A stretch of DNA of 64,000 nt. Source: Ehretia macrophylla. Taxonomy: Eukaryota > Streptophyta > Magnoliopsida > Boraginales > Ehretiaceae. The notes under the pieces are model-generated. The model was not told the DNA's origin. It worked only from the letters and a program-made list of their open reading frames with translations, and made no database searches. The DNA is taken from positions 2,296,501 to 2,360,500 of the forward strand of contig CM075767.1 in the NCBI GenBank assembly GCA_037974665.1. Reading direction: 5' to 3'. Both the position numbers and the translations under genes were made by a program. Shown here piece by piece: positions 22,464 through 32,640 of this stretch. Every line of letters begins with the position of its first letter. Positions within the stretch are counted from its first letter, which is position 1.

Positions 22464-24967
22464 TGTAACGCCTCGATCCTTCACGAGACCGGGACTCCTA
22501 TTTATCATGCTATTCTCACCCAATTCCAAACCCCAGGCACAAAATTTAGGAAAAACGGACGGAGTCTCCCCTGTTTATAGGACTAAACTGGTACCTACAC
22601 AAAGACACCCATGATGCTAGATCTACAAACAGCAACTCTTATAACCAATCCTCCAAGATTTTTATGGGCCACCCGCGATCACAAGGCCATCCGAGCCTTG
22701 GAACAACAATTACATATAACACATAAGCAAGCAAAACATTTCTAATTTTAACTATAGGTAGTTAGATACAACAATAGCCAAGTTCTACTTCCAAGTTTGT
22801 TAATCACACAAGCATGCAAAAGAATAAGTTTACTATGGATTATTACATGTCATTCCACTTTATATCCAACATACAAGATTACAAATTATTACAATCACCA
22901 TTTATACTCAAGACCCCAAGGTCACAAAAAGGCAATCAACAACAACTCCACGCAAGCTTCTCATTTTAGACAACCTTATCACACAAGAAGTCACCGAAAT
23001 TGCTTAACTAGCACTTCTTCCTCTTCTTCTATCAGCTGAGGATTCACCTCAGCTTCACCTGAAACATATTAAATGAGGAATGAGCAACAATGTTGCCCAG
23101 CGAGGGAGGTGATGCAACATGCCAACGTGCAATATGATATGCAAACACAAGAAAACATATATAATCCACATAAATCAACAAGACAATAAGTCAAGCAATT
23201 AATCACTTTAAAAAGGATACGGTTCCACTTCCAAGTCTTCATTCACGAGCCACGAACCACGAGCATCACGAACATGCCGGCAAACCCCAAACACCAACAA
23301 TTGGGATACTCCGGATGTATCCCGATCCTACGACCCTTTCTCCTGAGGTAGGTCCATGCCCAGCAGGTGAACCACGCCTCTGGGGTAGTGGAGTATGCCT
23401 CAGCGAGAAAGGGAATAGGCACCATGGTAGTCGAGGAAGCACGGCAAGCCTGACGCCGCCCGTGTTTCTCGATGCTACCATGTCCGAAAAGGTTGCGCAA
23501 CCCCGAGGCAAATCACAAGCAATCAATATATCACATAACACATAAGAGGGACGACAAAGTAGGCCGTCCTCACAATTAAGTACGATATAAGTTCACATAA
23601 GCACGAGATTAGCTTAAAGATACCAAAAGAAGCAATCAACACAATTAATTCCAATAATCTACTCAAATAGCTTAAATATATCCTAAATATTCAATGCAAG
23701 GCATTAAAATCCCACAACAGGTTCCAAATGCAACTAAAATGGCTAAAAACTACATTTTTCCTTTCTTTAACCGAGTTTTCTTTCTCCTAAGCATGGTTCA
23801 AGATGCCCAAACCATATCCTAGTCTTGCTATATTCTTAATTAAGTCCAAAGTCACCTTTTAAAGTCATCAAAACCCATTTTAGAAGCAAAAGTTCGGGAA
23901 GGCCCTGAACAGGTTTGAACTACAACTATACTAACCGAACCCCATTTTCGCGAAACGAAAGCACCAAAGGTGCTTCCTTAGCTCAAGGATACCCGAATCA
24001 ATGCCCAAACTTGCCCGGATTGCTTAACGAGAAAAGTCCCCTTTTTAAAGTCGGCTATTTATGCAATTAAGTTCGGTTTCGAGTGATTCAACCTCACGGG
24101 GCTTTGCAACTAACTTCACTGGATCTATAGCACCTAATTGAAGCCTCAATTTAAGCTAATTAGCAATTTTTCTCAAAACCCTAATTCTAGGCATTATTCA
24201 TCGTCTTCTTCCTTCAATCTCTACATTCAACCGTGGAATTCCTTATCAAGCTATGAAAGTTAACTCTATAGGCTCTAATGTACTCATAATAACCATTCAT
24301 AACAAGTTTTATAGCTATAATTGACAAATCAAGAAAATTCAACAAATGAACATAAACTTTAAAAACAATAAAATGCATCTCCCTCACAATTTTTGAAGAC
24401 AAGGAAGCTTGTTGAAGGCCCTAGGATGCTCAAAACCCTCCCAAGATCAAGCTAGGAGCTCAAGATGCAAGGTTGTTGAAGCAAAATCTCCTATTTTCCT
24501 TCTCCTTTGGTATTTCCGGCCCTGCTACAGTAATTCCTGCACATTTGTTCTTTTTTTTTTTGTGTTTTAATGAGCTTAGGTGATTTATATAAGGTTAAGT
24601 TGAGGTAGGGTCAAGTTTGGGTATTTAAAAGGTCACTAGAGTGCGCGTTATTAACTTAAAAACGAGCCTAAGGTGAAAAGTAATGTTAGTTATTTAAATC
24701 TCTAAGTTTGTTACGTTACACTATTCACTTAACTACTAAAAACATTTTTTAAACGAGCTCTCCTATCGCCTCTAGCTCAATTGCACATTTTTCCCACTCC
24801 TCTAATAATTAATGTGATTTAATAAAAATGCTAATTCACCAATAGAATATAGTTTGAAAACGGGATGAATAGTAGCTAAAGAAGACAGTTTATAAAGCAC
24901 AGAAGGAAATGTGCAAACAATAGATGCAACAGTAAATGAATGTACGGCTAAAATCTCGGGCGTCACA
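22464..24967 (-). repeat. E3b 3' LTR
   Basis: 2,504 bp. It contains the TCCGG-loop hairpin (23303-23323, 7-bp arms GGGATAC/GTATCCC), the palindrome GGTTGCGCAACC (23491-23502), the hairpin near 23081-23098 and TTTCAG in sense at about 23058-23063. The GCACCAAAGGTGC hairpin lies near 23960. A TGTGAGGG word lies near 24372-24390. Frames 22797-23039, 23243-23545 and 24214-24402 recur in the other LTR only because the LTRs are copies. Confidence 0.85.
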
Positions 24968-24980
24968 CTCTCTCCCCCTT
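24968..24980 (-). promoter_or_regulatory. Polypurine tract of E3b
   Basis: Minus strand AAGGGGGAGAGAG directly against the LTR edge. The adjoining hairpin AATTGCG/CGCAATT is at 24986-25003. Confidence 0.8.
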
Positions 24981-25518
24981 AAACTAATTGCGTCCTCGCA
25001 ATTCTTACACATACAAGCGAGTTACCCTCATACATAAAACACATTGATCACGTTAGCAATTTATAACAAGTAAAGTCACATAAGCAACAAGTTCACATAC
25101 ACAAATTATAAACTACTAAGTCATTTAAACAACAACTTCACATAAAACAAGTTAATCACATATTCACATTAGTCATATAAAGCTTATCGAGCACTCAAGT
25201 ACCCAAAGCACATAATTCACACAAGGCACGTTAATCACATAGCTCGCATAAATCACATAAACACATTGAACATATAAACACATCAAGCACGTTAACCACA
25301 TCCATTTCACTTATCACACAAGCACATAAACCACAACTAGTTCACTCAACAAATAAAACATGTTGATCACATAAGCACATTGATCACATTAACTCTCTTA
25401 TCACATAAGATATGCACATACACTTTCTAAATACATTGACACTAAGGCCACTATCCCACAAGCCGAAGACCCTATCCCGGCTTGCGCCTAGCTAACAACT
25501 AAGCTCTGATACCACTTC
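24981..25518 (-). other. E3b minimal internal region
   Basis: Non-coding. It holds CACATAA, GTTCACAT and CATTGATCACATTA-like words in loose repetition (25010-25440), the conserved leader motif near 25455-25482 (sense GGGATAGGGTCTTCGGCTTG) and the primer site. In sense order it is essentially primer site, leader motif, AC/TG-rich spacer, hairpin and polypurine tract, that is, only the cis signals expected for replication. Confidence 0.75.
25503..25514 (-). promoter_or_regulatory. Primer binding site of E3b
   Basis: Minus strand TGGTATCAGAGC, four bases from the LTR edge at 25519. Confidence 0.85.
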
Positions 25519-28026
25519 TGTAACGCCCCGATCCCTCACGAGACCGGGACTCCTATTTATCATGCTATTCTCACCCAATTCCAAACCCCGGGCACAAAGT
25601 TTTAGGGAAAACGGACGAAGTCTCCCCTGTTTATAGGACTAAACTAGTACCTGCACAAAGACACCCATGATGCTAGATCCACAAACAGCAACTCTTATAA
25701 CCAATCCTCCAAGATTTTTATGGGCCACCCGTGATCATAAGGCCATCCGAGCCTTGGAACAACAATTACATATAACACACAAGCAAGCAAAGCATTTCTA
25801 ATTTTAACTATAGGTAGTTAGATACAACAATAGCCAAGTTCTACTTCCAAGTTTGTTAATCACACAAGCATGCAAAAGAATAAGTTTACTATGGATTATT
25901 ACATGCCATTCCACTTTATATCCAACATACAAGATTACAAATTATTACATTCACCATTTATACTCCAGACCCCAAGGTCACAAAAAGGCAATCAACAATA
26001 CCTCCACGCAAGCTTCTCATTTTAGACAACCTTATCACACAAGAAGTCACCGAAATTGCTTAACTAGCACTTCTTCCTCTTCTTCTATCAGCTGAGGATT
26101 CACCTCAGCTTCACCTGAAACATATTAAATGAGGAATGAGCAACAATATTGCCCAGTGAGGGAGGTGATGCAACATGCCAACGTGCAATATGATATGCAA
26201 ACACAAGAAAATATATATAATCCACATAAACCAACAAGACAATAAGCCAAGCAATTAATCACTTTAAAAAGGATACGGTTCCACTTCCAAGTTTTCATTC
26301 ATGAGCCACGAACCACGAGCATCACGAACATGCCGGCAAACCCCAAACACCAACAATTAGGATACTCCGGATGTATCCCGATCCTACGACCCATTCTCTC
26401 GAGGTAGGTCCATGCCCAGTAGGTGAACCACGCCTCTAGGGTAGTGGAGTATGCCTCAGCGAGAAAGGGAATAGGTACCATGGTAGTCAAGGGAGCACGG
26501 CAAGCCCGACGCCGCCCGTGTTTCTCGACGCTACCATGTCCGAAAAGGTTGCGCAACCCCGCGACAAATCACAAGCAATCAATATATCACATAACACATA
26601 AGAGGGACGACAAAGTAGGCCGCCCTCACAATTAAGCACGATATAAGTTCACATAAGCACGAGATTAGCTTAAAGATACCAAAAGAAGCAATCAACACAA
26701 TTAATTCCAATAATCTACTCAAATAGCTTAAATATATCCTAAATATTCAATGAAAGGCATTACAATCCCACAACAAGTTCCAAAAGCAACTAAAATGGCT
26801 AAAAACTACATTTTCCCTTTTCTTTAACCGAGTTTTCTTTCTCCTAAGCATGGTTCAAGATGCCCAAACCATATCCTAGTCTTTCTATATTCTTAATTAT
26901 GTCCAAAGGCACCTTTTAAAGTCATCAAAACCCATTTTAGAAGCAAAAGTTCGGGAAGGCCCCGAACGGGTTTGAACTACAACTATACTAACCGAACCCC
27001 ATTTTTGCGAAACGAAAGCACCAAAGGTGCTTCCTTAGCTCAAGGATACCCGAATCAATGCCCAAACTTGCCCGGATTGCTTAACGAGAAAAGTCCCCTT
27101 TTTAAAGTCGGCTATTTATGCAATTAAGTTCGGTTTCGAGTGATTCAACCTCACGGGGCTTTGCAACTAACTTCACTAGGATCTATAGCACCTAATTGAA
27201 GCCTCAATTTAAGCTAATTAGCAATTTTTCTTAAAACCCTAATTCTAGGCACTATTCATCGTCTTCTTCCTTCAATCTCTACATTCAACCGTGGAATTCC
27301 TTATCAAGCTATGAAAGTTAACTCTATAGGCTCTAATGTACTCATAATAACCATTCATAACAAGTTTTATAGCTATAATTGACAAATCAAGAAAATTCAA
27401 CATATGAACATAAACTTTAAAAACAATAAAATGCATCTCCCTCACAATTTTTGAAGACAAGGAAGCTTGTTGAAGGCCCTAGGATGCTCAAAACCCTCCC
27501 AAGATCAAGCTAGGAGCTCAAGATGCAAGGTTGTTGAGGCAAAATCTCCTTTTTTCCTTCTCTTTTGGTATTTTCGGCCCTGCTACAGTAATTCATGCAC
27601 ATTTGTTCTTCTTTTTTTTTGTGTTTTAATGAGCTTAGGTGATTTATATAAAGTTAAGTTGAGGTCGGGTCAAGTTTGGGTATTTAAAAGGTCACTAGAA
27701 TGCGCGTTATTAACTTAAAAATGAGCCTAAGGTGAAAAGTAATGTTAGTTATTTAAATCTCTAAGTTTGTTACGTTACACTATTCACTTAACTACTAAAA
27801 ACATTTTCTAAACGAGCTCTCCTATCGCCTCTAGCTTAATTGCACATTTTTCCCACTCCTCTAACTATTAATGTGATTTAATAAAAATGCTAATTCACTA
27901 ATAGAATATAGTTTGAAAACGGGATGAATAGTAACTAAAGAAGACAGTTTATAAAGCACAGAAGGAAATGCGCAAACAATAGATGCAACAGTAAATGAAT
28001 GTATGGCTAAAATCTCAGGCGTCACA
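25519..28026 (-). repeat. E3b 5' LTR
   Basis: 2,508 bp, near-identical to 22464-24967. The TCCGG-loop hairpin is at about 26360-26378 and the palindrome GGTTGCGCAACC at 26547-26558. Frames 25853-26095, 26299-26635, 27272-27460, 27467-27718 and the left part of 27861-28115 are LTR sequence. Confidence 0.85.
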
Positions 28027-28215
28027 TGGCCTTGAGGTGGTTGAATGTTTGGACATGGTATTGGTCCACTTGTATGCGGTCGCAGGTTTGCTTTTTGCCT
28101 AGAAACAAGGGACACTCCGTCTCTTTTCCCTAAAAATTATGACCGGGTTTGGAATTGGGTTGTGAATAGATTGAATGATAGGACTCCCGGTCTCGAGAGG
28201 GATCGGGGTGTTACA

Positions 28216-28288
28216 GAAAATCTTCGTGGAAAGAGAGAGAAGATTGTCACACCTTTTTCTCTCTCATGACACTTGGCAAAAAGGTTCT
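28216..28288 (-). repeat. E2 5' LTR, piece 2
   Basis: A 73-bp island of E2 LTR between E3 and E9, matching GGAAAGAGAGAGAAGATTGT and CTCATGACACTTGGCAAAAA in the 3' LTR (10138-10330). It is shorter than that stretch, so an internal part is missing here. Confidence 0.7.
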
Positions 28289-30591
28289 TGTTAGAGATAT
28301 GCCCTAATGCTACATATTTGGATGACATATATTGGGGCATTTTGACATTTACTTATGGCATTAGTGTTTATATGTTCGTTTACATATTGACATAATTAGG
28401 ACATTCATATTCTCCTTCTTTACGTGTATGAATGAGTCCCTAGTATTTTCATTAGAGGAATGTATTCTAAAAGCGTTTAGAATATGTTGGCGTATTTCCT
28501 TAATATGATAAATACTTAAAGTGTTTATAGTCCTTAGATTATTTGATCGGGACTTTAATAATCAATTACGGACTATCACATGTGTTGTTACCTTTGATTA
28601 ACATAGAGATATTAATGATAAAGGATGGTGAGCCACGTGCCATAACAGCATAGCGATACGACTAACAAACATGTGGATGACTATTAGTTGAATAGATCAT
28701 TGAATGTGATGTGAATAACAAATTACATGGCTTTGGATTAATAATTTGTTAATCGTTGCGATTGTGCATGTAATCCTTAGACTTGAGACATTACGGTTGT
28801 TATATGTATTGGGGTTTGATTCTAGCATTTGGACAATGATTGTTTCGACAAATGAGATGAGATACGTCATCTCGCAATTTCATTCGTCTGGTATAGTGAT
28901 TGACAAGTAGTGGTCAAGAGAGGATCCGTTAACCTCCGACGTGAGGCGATGTCCTATGCGATCCAAGTTTGGTTGTTGAATGAGGAAGTCCTTGGCCAAG
29001 GCATGAATGATGGAAATGGGTTTTTCCATGTGTCATCTCTCATTCCACCATTTGGATCTATGCATTGTTTCGAGTCTATGAACTTAATCGGATCATGGTT
29101 CTTGCTCGACGGGACAATTAATGGAAGGATTGGATTGTACGATAATCGGCGACCATAAATAGATTCACTTGAATAAGATTTCATTACTTTATAAACTGTC
29201 TTGATACGTTGGTAGCTAGAACGTCACTCAAGAACTCTGAGGGTGTTTTGAGAATGACGGGAGACATTCTCTAAACAAATCGAATAGCTCGATTAACATT
29301 GAAAGTGTTCAACGTTTCTTCAGTGCTATATAGTAGTGAATCTAGAAAGTCACACACAATAAAGCATGGTGAATGGTTTTTCTATTGAGCTTGATTTAGT
29401 TTCTCTTAAATTGTTAAAGTGTTAACAATTGCGTTTATTTTCTCTTGAATTGTTAAAGTGTTAACAATTCGTTTAGTTTCTCTTGAATTATTAAAGTGTT
29501 AATAATTTGTTTATTTTCTCTTGAATTATTAAAGTGTTAATAATTGTGTTTAGTTTCTCTTAAATTGTTAAAGTGTTAACAATTATATTTTGTTTCTCTT
29601 ATATTATTAAGGAGTTAACAATTGTGTAATTGTTAACGAGTTAACAATTGTGTAATTGACCTTTTAAAAGTTATTGGGGTCAATATGCAATTATTATTAA
29701 GTGTTGAGGCTAATGTGAAAATATGAAAATGTTGTTTTCATAATTTCAACTAATTGTGATTAGGTTGAATATTTAAATACATTAGTGGAAAAATACTACA
29801 ATAAAAGAAACAAAAATACATTTGTCATCTTTTCTTTTCTAACAAAGAGACAACACAACCTTAATTCAAGGAAGGTTGTCTTCTCTTTTATTTCAAAAAA
29901 AGGAGACAAGAATAAGAAAAGAAGGAAAAAAGATGACAAGGGCTTGTCATCTTTCTCTTCTCTCCACACATTGGAGACTACACAAGAGAGAGAAGAAGAG
30001 TTGTCTTCTTCTTCTTTTGCTCAAGCCTCCATGGCTGAAAAATGGGAGAGAAAAACGCAGCAAGAAGAAAGAAAAGAAAAAGGATTTTCTTCTTCATCAT
30101 CTTGAGAGAACCATGGCTGAAAAATGAAGATGAACTAGATGAACTTGTCTTCTCTTCTTGTTCATAAAAACGCAGCCAAGGAAAGGGAGAAGAAGGAAAT
30201 TGTTTTGTTCCCTTCCTCACAAACAAGCTCATAAATCTTCCATGGTTATCTAGCACAAAACAACCTCGGAAATGGAGAAGCCATTCTTTGCTCGTGTGGA
30301 CGGACTAGAGCTCTTGTCTTTTCAAGAGGAGGTGTCTTCCATCAAGTGTGCAAAAATTAAGATTTATGGCTTCCATGAGTTGTCTACAAGAGGTATACTC
30401 TTCTACTATCTCTTGTCAATATATATATTTGCTATATATATGTTTTGCATATGTTAATCACATGATATCAAGATTAGAGTTTCATATGAACATCATGCTT
30501 TGAATTCCAGAAATTTTTGAATGTCATGTTTCGCTTCCGCTCGATTCTTAGCTTGATGATGTTCATAGCTCTAAATATACAAGATTCTTCA
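28289..30591 (+). repeat. E9 5' LTR
   Basis: 2,303 bp. It shares blocks with the E2, E7 and E8 LTRs, for example CCTCCGACGTGAGGCGATGT near 28934. It contains five tandem hairpin units (29409-29584), a purine-rich tract (29785-30190) and GAGGTATAC near 30391-30400, donor-like. Frames at 28045-29184 and 29785-30457 are composition artefacts. Confidence 0.75.
29404..29660 (+). repeat. Tandem 38-39 bp repeat of hairpins in the E9 LTR
   Basis: Five units start near 29409, 29448, 29486, 29524 and 29563. Each is a 22-bp inverted repeat with loop AGTG. Units 1, 2 and 5 have arms AATTGTTAA/TTAACAATT. Units 3 and 4 have arms AATTATTAA/TTAATAATT, a paired G-to-A and C-to-T change. Degraded units follow to about 29650. 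Confidence 0.8.
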
Positions 30592-30593
30592 AG

Positions 30594-30606
30594 TGGTATC
30601 AGAGCT
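30594..30606 (+). promoter_or_regulatory. Primer binding site of E9
   Basis: TGGTATCAGAGCT begins two bases after the LTR end at 30591; initiator-Met tRNA type, fixing plus orientation. Confidence 0.85.
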
Positions 30607-32640
30607 AGGACTTGATGTTCATGTGATTACATTTGTGTTTGCTTAAAGTTTCTAAAGTCTTGAGCACAAAAGAACAAGGAAAGAGTTTCAACATTTCTGA
30701 AAAATATTTCTGTCCACTGTTTTTGCATGACTATTTTGGCATAGTAAATGTTGTTAGATTTGGCTGATTTTTGGATATGTTATGATATAGAGATAGTAGA
30801 ACATTTCATCCTCTAATGTGCATCTCCTAATTTCGTGGCTAAGGGTTTCAAAAAAATTAAAATCAGTAAGTTCACTGATTCTCGCGTAAAGCTGGACAGA
30901 TTGCGCAGTTGTGTTCTAAGAGACATAACTCAGTCAATTTAACTCCTAATTGAGTTCCGTTTGATTCTAAAACTATATACACTCAAAGATCTACGTCTCT
31001 GCTAAATTTCATAATTTTTGGAAAACTGTAAGTAGGATAAACGAGTCAAAATAGTTGATATATGTGCAGCAGATTTATGATGGGTCATAAATTAAAAGTC
31101 ATGACTAATTGGTTTGACTTTGGTTAAGTCCAATGGGCTTAAAAATCAGTGGGCTTTAGTCTAATAAGATTAGATGAGATTGTTTTTCTTAGTGAAGATT
31201 AATATGAGTCTTGGAACTCAAATTGGGCCATAAAATTAACAAAGGATTTGCATTGGACCTTATTGAACAAATATAGACTTAAAATTGATTTTATCTAGTT
31301 CTTTTGTGTTGTTTAACATGAGATGCTAAAATTTCAAGATATGAAACTTATTGCAAACATGCCTTTTATTTATTTAATGTATTGGATACATTAGTTTGTG
31401 TTAGCTTTATTGTTTATGTATATGATACATATCCTATGCTTTATGAGTTTTATCTTACACAATGATGTTGGATGATAAATGGTGAATTTGATCATGGATT
31501 TGGTTAATGAATGGTTAATTAGTTGTAATTTCATTAGATGGCGTTGTAACTAATTATATCATTCATTAGTATGTAATTGAGACATAAGTCTCGTTTTATT
31601 TTCTTGCAATTGAGAGAAATTTGCAGTGAGACATAATGTATGTAATTTCTACAAGAAGTTTGCAAGAAGACCATTGGAGACTTTCAAGGAGTTAGGGGCG
31701 CTTTGGATCTTTGAAAAATTCAAGGAGACAAGACCAAAGAAGACATGTTGATATATTGTTTAGGTTTTATTTTTGTCTTGATTTAATTCATAGTCCAAGT
31801 CCATGATCCACCATAATGTATGATTTTGCATGTATGTTTATTTATTTGCTTATATGTGATGTATGCTTGTAAATTAACTAATGTGCAAAGTGAGACCTAA
31901 TTAAATTCAAAATCTTCCTACGTGCAAACATATTAGATTGTAAAGCGGTAAAAGTGTTTATCGTTGCCCTCCACTATCTTAGGTTATATTTTCTCGATTG
32001 GGTATGTCTTGGCTAACCCAAAGGTAGGAAGACATATTCCATGAAAGTATTATATTTACCTAGCAAGCATAGTGATGTTGTGTTGTTCCAATATCACGAG
32101 GCCAATAACGCACTAAAGTTGAGGTCCGGGATTCAAATTGTCGCAACACTGTGACGGTGGGTGTAATCTAACTAGATCACGTTTCCAATAATGCACCAAA
32201 GCTGAGGTTACGGTGATTTAGGGGAAAAATGACCATATCCTATATAGTGATATAGATAGTAATCGTTGCTAACTCTTTGTATATATATTCCGATAATGCA
32301 CCAAAGCTGAGGGGTATTCATATTAAAGAGAATCATGGTCACCTACAAATGAGTCTTTAATTAGATTCACGATCTCATTTAGGAAGTGTGAGATTCGATA
32401 AAATTAGTGGGATGTATCATTTAATTAAAGGCCAAATTAAATGTTTTAACAAGTTTATATCAACTAGCGATCTTATTTTCTGCATACGTTTATGGCTACA
32501 ACAATAAACCCGTCATTTTTAATTAACTAGACTTTATATCGCGCAACTAGACCAAACTTTTTGATTAACGTTATCATCTAAGAATGGTTCTTAGAAACTT
32601 AATAAAGTCTTAGAGTTATATGCTCAGTTATTTTTCATCT
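30607..32640 (+). other. E9 leader (non-coding)
   Basis: About 2 kb without coding. It shares short blocks with the E2 leader in inverse orientation. CACCAAAGCTGAGG-like words occur three times at about 32107, 32190 and 32290 (CGCACTAAAGTTGAGG, TGCACCAAAGCTGAGG twice), a counterpart of the E2 leader repeat. Confidence 0.55.

Larger units (their letters stand above)
22464..28026 (-). mobile_element. E3b: complete two-LTR element with a 551-bp internal part
   Basis: LTRs are 22464-24967 and 25519-28026 (about 2.5 kb), with the internal part 24968-25518. TGGCC at 22459-22463 and 28027-28031 is the target duplication inside E3. On the minus strand the LTR runs TGTGACGCC to GCGTTACA, the primer site is at 25503-25514 and the polypurine tract at 24968-24980. 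No coding at all: large LTRs with a tiny internal part, unlike ordinary LARDs (long internal) or TRIMs (short LTRs). The LTRs look about 98% alike by eye, with differences mostly C/T and G/A, so it is relatively young. Structurally whole but non-autonomous. Confidence 0.9.
19944..28215 (+). mobile_element. E3: solo LTR, family A, plus strand, split by E3b
   Basis: Starts TGTGATAACCC and ends GGTGTTACA, with TSD GAAAA on both sides. Without E3b its net length is about 2.7 kb, as for the E1 LTRs. In direct orientation it shows the TATA-like TTATAAGC (about 20456), CTAAG/GTGAGGG (20636-20647), GAAGCACTTTTGGTGC (about 21060) and the AATGAGCAAAGGGGGA block (about 21120). The hairpin TGAGTATAC...GTATACTCA is at 22008-22032 and ACATTTCAG ends at 22053. 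CCTATAGAATGCTTA repeats lie at 21312-21370. No internal region, so solo. Confidence 0.85.

Noticed and set aside
23243-23545. Frames on both strands repeated at 26299-26635, with partial resemblance to 42094-42384
   Set aside because: They lie in E3b and E5 LTRs and repeat because the LTRs are copies. Family A, E4 and E0b do not keep the frame, and the region is better explained by the structured block.
22464-28026. Two separate solo LTRs
   Set aside because: A single TGGCC duplication flanks the whole unit, and a primer site and polypurine tract lie between the LTRs, so it is one element.
29785-30256. Ser/Lys/Glu-rich frames on both strands
   Set aside because: Purine-rich tract of the E9 LTR; a composition artefact with overlapping frames on both strands.
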